Assembly (NCBI GenBank): GCA_022763105.1
Contig: JALEGK010000016.1
Location: 1 to 64,000, forward strand
Reading direction: 5' to 3'
DNA length: 64,000 bases
Source: Rickettsiales bacterium
GTDB lineage: Bacteria; Pseudomonadota; Alphaproteobacteria; Rickettsiales; UBA3002
Position 1 is the stretch's first letter. The number at the start of each line of letters is the position of its first letter. The notes below the pieces were generated by a model, which did no database searches, was not told the origin of the DNA, and worked only from the letters and a program-made list of their open reading frames with translations. The position numbers were made by a program, and so were the translations under genes. This document shows, in pieces, positions 21,183 to 28,654 of the stretch.

Positions 21183-22133
21183 TTAGCTTGTATACCAAAA
21201 CGACGAAACATCCAAGCCTGTCATCGCCTCAAGCGGGGCGTTGATACGCGTGTAATGCTGATCCAGGCGGCGATGTAGCGCTTTGGGCATATCAGGGTAG
21301 GGGCGATCCACCAGATTCCAGTTTTGAAGCGGATTAAGCAGATCATCGGCCCAATGCGATTGGCGCGTACCTTCCGGTGCAATCGCGGATAGCTCGCGCC
21401 CTAATCTTCGGTTCAGCCAATTTAGGCAGAGCTGCAAACGCAAGCTGCGCGGTGTGTTAGCGCTATTCTCACGAGGGATTTCAGTAATGTCAGCGGCACT
21501 CACACCCAAAAAGCTGCAGGCAGCTTTCATCACCTGATCGGGATGCACCAGCATGTCCTCATAGCAGATGAAATGCAGTTGTTTGCGATCAAACACATCC
21601 AACCACGGTTGCAACAATTCGGCGTAATGCCCCATGCGCAGGGTTTCGCCGCCTTCAAAGCGCAGATGCTTCTCGAAGCCTTCACATGCTGTGCCCGATT
21701 TCACATGATGCCAATAGGCCGAATAGGCGCGCTTGGCAGGATCGCGCAGAATAGCGATGATTTTGGCATCCGGGTTAATGGCTTTAATGCGCTTAATCGC
21801 CTGAAGGCTAAGTAGCGTGGTGGTCGAGCCATCGACATAGGCATCATCTTCTTCAGCATGGGCAAAGGCCGATTCATAATGGCTGAAGAAATGATCAGGG
21901 CCTTCCTCGTAATTGAGGCTATCCCATTCGACAGATTGTTCGGCAAAAAAATGAGGATGCAGACAGGCGTCATCGCGCGTGATCACCATCGGTTCTTTGG
22001 GCCGCGCTACGCACAAACCCTCAATACCGTCTAAAATCGCGCATAGCGATGTCGTGCCCGCCTTTTGCGCGCCGATCACAAAAATGTCTGGAAATGTTTT
22101 TGGCCGGTGTGTCATCCGCGCATCTAAGCCCAT
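21183..22133 (-). CDS. Sulfotransferase-domain protein
   Basis: 5'-PSB P-loop 'FVIGAQKAGTTSLCAIL', 'KIIAILRDPAKRAYSAYWH' (3'-PB-like). Confidence 0.88.
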   Translation of the reverse strand: MGLDARMTHRPKTFPDIFVIGAQKAGTTSLCAILDGIEGLCVARPKEPMVITRDDACLHPHFFAEQSVEWDSLNYEEGPDHFFSHYESAFAHAEEDDAYVDGSTTTLLSLQAIKRIKAINPDAKIIAILRDPAKRAYSAYWHHVKSGTACEGFEKHLRFEGGETLRMGHYAELLQPWLDVFDRKQLHFICYEDMLVHPDQVMKAACSFLGVSAADITEIPRENSANTPRSLRLQLCLNWLNRRLGRELSAIAPEGTRQSHWADDLLNPLQNWNLVDRPYPDMPKALHRRLDQHYTRINAPLEAMTGLDVSSFWYTS

Positions 22134-22154
22134 CGCGGCACACCTTACAAGACG

Positions 22155-22337
22155 TTAAATCTGCTTGTAAGGAATTGGGTTGCCCTGCGCATCGCAGGCA
22201 AACTCACCATTATCAAAGCATCCAGCGATATAACGGTTAGAGCCGTTAATATACAGCGTTGGCTTAACTTCTTTGCCATCAAACTTGCGAAGCTCGGTTG
22301 TACGGCCACGCATTTCCGGGTTGTTCTTACTACTCAC
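22155..22337 (-). CDS. Small hypothetical 60-aa protein
   Basis: Short ORF (…YINGSNRYIAGCFDNGEFACDAQGNPIPYKQI) in the gap upstream of the sulfotransferase, same strand. Non-ATG start. Confidence 0.35.
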   Translation of the reverse strand: MSSKNNPEMRGRTTELRKFDGKEVKPTLYINGSNRYIAGCFDNGEFACDAQGNPIPYKQI

Positions 22338-22422
22338 GGTTTTAATCCCTCTACTTACTCATAGCACTTGGAAAGTTGCGGGATATTATTTAAGTTAGCC
22401 AAATAAGCAAGTATTTTCTTAG

Positions 22423-24270
22423 ATGATAGGTCAGCGTTTTTTACATTTTCTCATATCTACCGCCATTGCGGCGGCTGTCGTCTATGGTATCGTGCGCATT
22501 AGCTACGAGCTAGACCCAGAGAAAAACCCCGATTCTTTAATGTCTGCCTCGCGTATGTTTGAGGGTAAGCGCGCCTTACCAGAGGCAACAACCTTTGCGG
22601 GCAGCTATTTGGCGAGTCGCCACGCCAGCATTCAGGGAGACTTAGATGTCGCCTCGCTGTTTTCCGGCAAAGCTTACGAAAAAGACAGTAAAAACCGCCT
22701 GATGGCCGAAGAAACCCTGCGTCTTCACGTCGCAGCGGGAAAGATGGATGAGGCGATTGTGCTCGCCAACCGCATGGAAAAGCAGGATCAGCTCAACACG
22801 CTGGCGAATGTGGTGCTGATGGTAGATGCCGTGGCCCGTAACGACTTTGACGGCGCCAATGTCCGCCTTAATATGCCCGATTCAGAGTGGTTAGACGGGA
22901 TTTTATACCGCATGCTTAAGCCGCTCTTTGCGCGCTGGATTGCCTATGGCGCAAAAACACCCGATGAGCCAGTGCTTATGGATGATAGCCTGCGCCAGCA
23001 TCAATTCATCGAGGCGCTAAGCTATTATCATCTGGCGCTCATCAATGATCTGGCAAACCATAATGAGAAGGCATTAGAGCTATTTAAGACTGCCAAAGAC
23101 CGACCAGACTCATTGCCCTATCGCTTGGTGCAGGCGCTCAGCAATTTCTATTTGCGCCAAGGCCAGCCAGAGCTAGCGATCGAGATGTTTGCCGAATACG
23201 AAACCGATCATCCCGGCTCTAAGCTGGTGCCGGAAGTGATTCCGCATCAAGATGAGGCGCCAGAAAACGTGCCGCCACTCATCCCGGATGCGAGAGCGGG
23301 CATGGCCGAGCTATTCTTTACCACAGGCAGCATTCTGTTTGGCCAAGATGCGCTGCGCGACACCATGATCTTTTTGCGCTTTGCGCTTTATCTGCAACCA
23401 GACCTGCCGCCAGCCCAGCTCATGCTCGCAAACCTGTTGGAATATTCCGATAGCTACCCCGCAGCCATTCAGGTCTATCAAAGCATTCGCGAAGATACGG
23501 TTTTCTATAAGCGCGGCCAGATTCGGACCGCACTCAATTACGAATTGCTAGACCAAAAAGACAAAGCCATCCGCCTGCTTGAGCGCCTGACCACGATCTA
23601 TCCGAAAGAGCGTGAAGTATACGTAGTGCTGGGCGATATTTACCGTACCAACAAAGATCATCACCGCGCGATTCAGTCATACAGCAATGCCGTGAAATTG
23701 TTAGGAGAGTACCCGCAGCCAAAAGATTGGCGCCTATTCTACGCGCGTGGCACCTGCTATGAGCGAGCAGGGCGCTGGGAAGAGGCCGAAAAAGATTTAA
23801 GCCTGTCGCTAGAGCTTAATCCGGGCGAGGCAGATATTTTGAATTATCTTGGCTATAGTTGGCTGGTATCCGGTACCAACATCGAAAAAGCCCGCGAATA
23901 TATCGAGCTGGCATTACAAGCGGAGCCATTTGAAGCGCATATCATCGATTCAATGGGCTGGGTGCATTACCAGATGGGCGAGTTCAAAGAAGCGGTGGAG
24001 TTCCTAGAACAAGCCGCAGGGCTAGTGCCTGAAGATGCCACCATCAATGATCATCTGGGCGATGCCTATTGGCGCGTGGGTCGAGAGATCGAAGCGCGTT
24101 TTCAGTGGGAGCGCGCGCTCAAAGGCGAGCCGGAAGACGAGGAAGCAATTAAGAAAAAGCTAAGCGAAGGGCTACCACCATTCGAGCCAATCCTCTTGCC
24201 TGAGAAACAAGAAGAAGAGGCAGATGAAGAATCCGCCAAGGCAGATGAAGCAGAAAATGAGACGGAATGA
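22423..24270 (+). CDS. TPR-repeat protein
   Basis: Repeated TPR pattern, e.g. 'AILNYLGYSWLVSG...AREYIELALQAEPFEAHIIDSMGWVHYQMGEFKEAVEFLEQA'. N-terminal TM. Overlaps ispE by 4 nt. Confidence 0.88.
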   Translation: MIGQRFLHFLISTAIAAAVVYGIVRISYELDPEKNPDSLMSASRMFEGKRALPEATTFAGSYLASRHASIQGDLDVASLFSGKAYEKDSKNRLMAEETLRLHVAAGKMDEAIVLANRMEKQDQLNTLANVVLMVDAVARNDFDGANVRLNMPDSEWLDGILYRMLKPLFARWIAYGAKTPDEPVLMDDSLRQHQFIEALSYYHLALINDLANHNEKALELFKTAKDRPDSLPYRLVQALSNFYLRQGQPELAIEMFAEYETDHPGSKLVPEVIPHQDEAPENVPPLIPDARAGMAELFFTTGSILFGQDALRDTMIFLRFALYLQPDLPPAQLMLANLLEYSDSYPAAIQVYQSIREDTVFYKRGQIRTALNYELLDQKDKAIRLLERLTTIYPKEREVYVVLGDIYRTNKDHHRAIQSYSNAVKLLGEYPQPKDWRLFYARGTCYERAGRWEEAEKDLSLSLELNPGEADILNYLGYSWLVSGTNIEKAREYIELALQAEPFEAHIIDSMGWVHYQMGEFKEAVEFLEQAAGLVPEDATINDHLGDAYWRVGREIEARFQWERALKGEPEDEEAIKKKLSEGLPPFEPILLPEKQEEEADEESAKADEAENETE

Positions 24271-25115
24271 TTAGCCGCCTCGCACCCGCTAAAATCAATT
24301 TATATCTGCATTTGCATGGGCACCGTCCCGATGGCTACCATGTGCTCGACTCGCTGGTTGGCTTTGCCAATCTAGGTGACCGAATCACCGCTGCCGCAGC
24401 AGACGATGTGACCCTCACCATCGACGGACCATTCAGCGCCGGATTGCAAGCAGAGGATAATCTGGTGATGAAGGCCGCGCAGTCACTCAAGGTGCACGCC
24501 AAATGCGGTAAGGGTGCCGAGATCACGCTTCATAAAGTCTTACCCATCGCGGCAGGGCTTGGCGGAGGCTCCGCCGATGCAGCCGCTACGCTGCATGTGC
24601 TCAATGAGTTATGGGATTTAGATTACAGCTATCCGCAATTATTAGAGGTGGCGCAAAAGTTAGGCGCCGATGTGCCTGCATGCGTTATGTCTCAAACGGT
24701 CTATATGTCTGGCATTGGTCATACGTTAGACACGGCGCCGACGATGCCGCTGCTTCCGGCAGTGCTGGTAAATCCCAATATTTTGCTTAGCACCAAAGAG
24801 GTCTATGCCGCCACGCAATTGCCCAAAAAACCGCTAGATAGACCGCAGCTACAAGGCGATCATTTTCACGAAGTAATCGAAGAGCTAAATGATTGCCGTA
24901 ATGATTTAGAGCCAGCGGCTATGTCATTATGCCCGGAATTATCGCAAGTTATGCAAACCCTGAAGGTGTCGGGCGCGTCACTCGTGCGTATGTGTGGTAG
25001 CGGGTCAACCTGCATGGGGATTTATGAATCGATGCAGCAGGCGCAATCCGTTCAGGAAGCATTGCAAGAAGAGCAAAAAAAATGGTGGTCGCAGGCGACC
25101 ACCATTTGCGGTTAA
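24267..25115 (+). CDS. ispE: 4-diphosphocytidyl-2-C-methyl-D-erythritol kinase
   Basis: 'APAKINLYLHLHGHRPDGYHVLDSL', 'LPIAAGLGGGSADAAATL' (GHMP kinase). Confidence 0.95.
   Translation: MISRLAPAKINLYLHLHGHRPDGYHVLDSLVGFANLGDRITAAAADDVTLTIDGPFSAGLQAEDNLVMKAAQSLKVHAKCGKGAEITLHKVLPIAAGLGGGSADAAATLHVLNELWDLDYSYPQLLEVAQKLGADVPACVMSQTVYMSGIGHTLDTAPTMPLLPAVLVNPNILLSTKEVYAATQLPKKPLDRPQLQGDHFHEVIEELNDCRNDLEPAAMSLCPELSQVMQTLKVSGASLVRMCGSGSTCMGIYESMQQAQSVQEALQEEQKKWWSQATTICG
25075..25107 (-). terminator. Intrinsic terminator for the minus-strand DsbA-family gene, embedded in the ispE coding end
   Basis: Perfect stem AAATGGTGGTCG(CAGG)CGACCACCATTT at 25080-25107 preceded on + by A8 (25075-25082). In minus RNA this is a GC-rich stem followed by U8. 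Confidence 0.85.
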
Positions 25116-25130
25116 TCGGATTAGACGTTT

Positions 25131-25982
25131 TTACTCTTCGCCTTCTTCCTCATCTTCATCGTCATCGTCTTCATCATCAGATGATTCTTCTCCTGTTGGC
25201 ATATCGCCATTTTCCATTTTCTTACGAGCCCACGCAATGTGAGACTGCATATCCGGGAAATCGACAACGCCATTGAATAATACATCACCAATCACAACAG
25301 CTGGTGTACCGCGGATTTGCATGTCTTTAGCCATCGCACGGATTTTGTTCAGCTTGTCATCATATTCAGGCTTGGCAATTTCTTCTTTCAGCTTGTTGGC
25401 ATCAATACCCAGATTGACGGCAACATTAGTCGCATATTCCTCATTGATCTTACCTTTGGCGCGCATCATAGACTCATGGAACTTGATGTACTTGCTGCTA
25501 TCCAGCTTGCTGACTGCAAGTCCAATTTTTGCATTGGTAATAGAGGTTGGACCAAAGATAGGGAACTCGGCAAATAGCACGCGAACATTCGGATCTTTTT
25601 TGATCGTTGTATTCAGGCTTTCATACATCGCCTTACATGCCGGGCAGTTATAATCGAAGAACTCAACAACGGTTACATCGCCATCAGGGTTACCCGCCAT
25701 TGGGAATAGCTCGCCTGGCTCAAAGTTTGGCATATGCTTCTTCACAGCATTTTGCTGCTCTTGCGCCAAACGTGCCTCTTCACGAATTTTCCAGCCCTGC
25801 AGCGCTTCAATAATCGCCTTTGGGTTCTCGTTCAGATATTCATGCACAAGCTCTTTCACGCGCGCATCGTCGGTCTGAGTTTTTTGCGTTAGTTTGAAGT
25901 GATCAGCACCAGCAATCGTCAATGCACTGGCAATCACAGCAACAATAATGGTGGTAATAAATGGGGTGCGGTTTTTAGCCAT
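25131..25982 (-). CDS. DsbA-family thiol:disulfide oxidoreductase with acidic C-terminal tail
   Basis: Signal/TM 'FITTIIVAVIASALTIAGA', 'VVEFFDYNCPACKAMYESL' (CPAC), 'IRGTPAVVIGD'. The C-terminus 'SSDDEDDDDEDEEEGEE'. Confidence 0.9.
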   Translation of the reverse strand: MAKNRTPFITTIIVAVIASALTIAGADHFKLTQKTQTDDARVKELVHEYLNENPKAIIEALQGWKIREEARLAQEQQNAVKKHMPNFEPGELFPMAGNPDGDVTVVEFFDYNCPACKAMYESLNTTIKKDPNVRVLFAEFPIFGPTSITNAKIGLAVSKLDSSKYIKFHESMMRAKGKINEEYATNVAVNLGIDANKLKEEIAKPEYDDKLNKIRAMAKDMQIRGTPAVVIGDVLFNGVVDFPDMQSHIAWARKKMENGDMPTGEESSDDEDDDDEDEEEGEE

Positions 25983-26015
25983 GAACAGCATCTCCTGCAA
26001 GGTTGTTGTGTAACA

Positions 26016-27383
26016 TTAGAAAATAGACTTAGCGTCCTTACGTTCTTTTATCAAGCGTCGCGCGTCAGTTATTACGTCATCCACAACCACCATTGCCGCA
26101 GGGTCATCATCTAGATGTTCTTTTGCAAGGGTGGCATAGCGAATCGCATCTTTAGGATTGCTAGCGAGCGAGGCCTGCTGAGCGCGTGCCATAAAGGCGC
26201 GCCCGACATTTCCGTTCATATCATACGCGCGGCCAAGCTGAAAAAAGCTCTGCCCATTAGCGCCATCTAATCGGGTAGCATGCTGAAGATGTTTGAGCGC
26301 CAGCTTATGATTCTCTGGCTTATCTGTGGACAAGAGTGCTTTGCCCAATTCAGTGAGAATGAGTGCAGTCTTAGGCGCAAGCTCATTTGCTTTGCGATAA
26401 GCGGTCACAGCAGCGTCTACATGGCCATGCTCAAATAGAATCTGACCTTTCAAATCGTAGGCATAAGGGTCATTCGGGCGAAGCTCCAGCAGCGCATCAA
26501 TTTCATCGAGTGCACGATCTAAATTTGGCAACCTAAAATAAGCAACCGCACGCGCTAAATGTCCGGCTTCACTTGTATCACTTTCAGGATATCGCTCGAG
26601 TGCTTTCTTAGGCGACTCCAAAAAGGCATAGAGTTTGGCGCGCATGCGCTGATACTGAATATTATATGCCTCTGGCAGTTTCTTCTTTGGGTTATCGGCA
26701 CTTTGCACGGCGGTGCGAATGGTGCTGATACGTTCTTGCGTGAGCGGGTGCGTGCGCAGATACGGATCGGGGTTACTTAAATGCTGCTTCTCATTACGGC
26801 GCAACAGCTCGAACATATCGAGCATGCCTTCAATCGGAAAATTAGAGGCTTTCATATATTTCAAGCCTGCCTGATCGGCTTGTTGCTCGTTACCGCGATA
26901 ATGCGAGAATAAATTACGCAAAGCGGCATTCTGCCCACCACTGATAATGGCGGCTCCCGCATCGCCTGCACCACCGAGCAGTGCTGCCGCACCCAAAATA
27001 TAGCTAAGCAATGCACCCATGCTCGCCTGCGCCGATGCGCCTTTTAACTGACTAAGATGCGCACCAGAAATATGGCCTGCCTCGTGCGCCATCACACCCA
27101 TCAGCATTTCTGGCTTTTCGGCTTTTAATATCAGTCCGGTATGCACAAAGATGTTTAATCCGCCTGCGACAAAGGCATTGATCGCATCGTCATTCACGAT
27201 AAACAGATTCACATCATTCGGGTTTAAATCCGCCGCCTCCAAAATAGGATTGGTCATGGCGCGCATGGTATTTTCAAGCTCTGCGTCTCTCAGCAACGAG
27301 CGCGCAAGTGCCGTATTCGCGCTGAATAGCAACGCGAATGCGCTAAATGCGGCAATAAAGCGGGCACAGAGATTTTGTATCAT
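26016..27383 (-). CDS. M48-family Zn metallopeptidase with TPR repeats (BepA-like)
   Basis: 'LMGVMAHEAGHISGAHLSQ' (HExxH), 'HYRGNEQQADQAGLKYM', then TPRs. Start at ATG 27383 with signal peptide. Confidence 0.9.
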   Translation of the reverse strand: MIQNLCARFIAAFSAFALLFSANTALARSLLRDAELENTMRAMTNPILEAADLNPNDVNLFIVNDDAINAFVAGGLNIFVHTGLILKAEKPEMLMGVMAHEAGHISGAHLSQLKGASAQASMGALLSYILGAAALLGGAGDAGAAIISGGQNAALRNLFSHYRGNEQQADQAGLKYMKASNFPIEGMLDMFELLRRNEKQHLSNPDPYLRTHPLTQERISTIRTAVQSADNPKKKLPEAYNIQYQRMRAKLYAFLESPKKALERYPESDTSEAGHLARAVAYFRLPNLDRALDEIDALLELRPNDPYAYDLKGQILFEHGHVDAAVTAYRKANELAPKTALILTELGKALLSTDKPENHKLALKHLQHATRLDGANGQSFFQLGRAYDMNGNVGRAFMARAQQASLASNPKDAIRYATLAKEHLDDDPAAMVVVDDVITDARRLIKERKDAKSIF

Positions 27384-27496
27384 CACTATTCTGATATAAG
27401 GCTTAATTGCGAAAATAAAAGGGCAAAAGGCGCCTTGGGGGTTGACCGGACATCGAGCATCTGGCAGCACTGAGTCTCAACCCTAGAAAGAGCAGC

Positions 27497-28645
27497 ATGA
27501 AAACGTCCAAACGCAGTAATATCAGCCCCTTTTATGTCATGGAGGCGTTCACCCAAGCCGAAGAGATCGCCAAAACCGGCGCTGATGTGCTGCATTTATC
27601 GCTGGGCCAACCATCAGAAAAGCCGCCGCATCGCGTACTGGAGCATGTCGCGCATCAGGCCATGCATAATCCGCTTGGCTACACGCTATCGGCAGGTATG
27701 GATTCACTGCGTGAGCGCATCGCGCAACATTACGCCGATGCATACGGCATAGACGTGCCATATCAGCGTGTCTTTATCACGATTGGTTCATCTTCGGCCT
27801 ACATGATGGCTCTGCTCGCCGCATTCGATGAAGGCGATGAGGTCGCATTGGTTGCACCCCATTACCCCGCCAGCCCAAATATGATGCGAGCCTTGGGCCT
27901 GAAGCCCGTTATCATGCGCTCGCGTATGGAAGATAATTACCAGCCAACACGCGCGATGCTAGAGGCTTTGCCAAACAAACCGCAAGGCTTGGTCATTGCG
28001 TCACCATCCAATCCGGCGGGTACCATCATCGACCCGGTAGAACTGCAGGCAGTCGCGGAATATTGTGCCAAGCATGGTATCCGCATTATCTCGGACGAGA
28101 TTTATCACGGCGTGAGTTATGGTGACACGCCAACCGACTGCATTCTCAAGCACTCACATGAGATGATTGTGACCAATAGCTTCTCTAAATATTACCTGCT
28201 GCCGGGTTGGCGCTTAGGCTGGGCGATTATGCCAGAAGATCTGTGCCGCAATGTCGAATCGCTGCTGCAAAATTTCTATATTTCTCCGTCTACACTATCG
28301 CAAATCGCGGCATTGGCGGTGCTTGATTGCACCGATGAGCTGGATCAGGTGGTACAAGGCTATAAGCAAAACCGCGACTGCCTACTGCAGGGGCTGCAAA
28401 ATGCAGGCATGACACGTGTCGCTCCCGCGCAGGGCGCGTTTTACCTCTATGCAGATGTGTCGGAGCTGACGGATGACAGCAAACAATTCTGCAAAGATAT
28501 GTTAGAGAAAACGCATATATGTGCTGTGCCTGGCATCGATTTCGATGCAGAGTTCGGCCATAAATTTGTGAGATTTTCGTATGCGGGGTCGCTTGAGACG
28601 ATGGAAAAAGCCAGCGAACGACTCGCCCGCTGGCTGCACAATTAA
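27497..28645 (+). CDS. PLP-dependent aminotransferase (class I/II)
   Basis: 'LSLGQPSEKPPH', 'SPSNPAGTIID', 'VTNSFSKYYLLPGWRLGWAI'. Confidence 0.9.
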   Translation: MKTSKRSNISPFYVMEAFTQAEEIAKTGADVLHLSLGQPSEKPPHRVLEHVAHQAMHNPLGYTLSAGMDSLRERIAQHYADAYGIDVPYQRVFITIGSSSAYMMALLAAFDEGDEVALVAPHYPASPNMMRALGLKPVIMRSRMEDNYQPTRAMLEALPNKPQGLVIASPSNPAGTIIDPVELQAVAEYCAKHGIRIISDEIYHGVSYGDTPTDCILKHSHEMIVTNSFSKYYLLPGWRLGWAIMPEDLCRNVESLLQNFYISPSTLSQIAALAVLDCTDELDQVVQGYKQNRDCLLQGLQNAGMTRVAPAQGAFYLYADVSELTDDSKQFCKDMLEKTHICAVPGIDFDAEFGHKFVRFSYAGSLETMEKASERLARWLHN

Positions 28646-28654
28646 GTGATTAAA

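Noticed and set aside
25131-25191. GAC/GAA-rich trinucleotide tract as a possible microsatellite
   Set aside because: Explained as mixed Asp/Glu codons of the acidic tail; not a clean tandem repeat.
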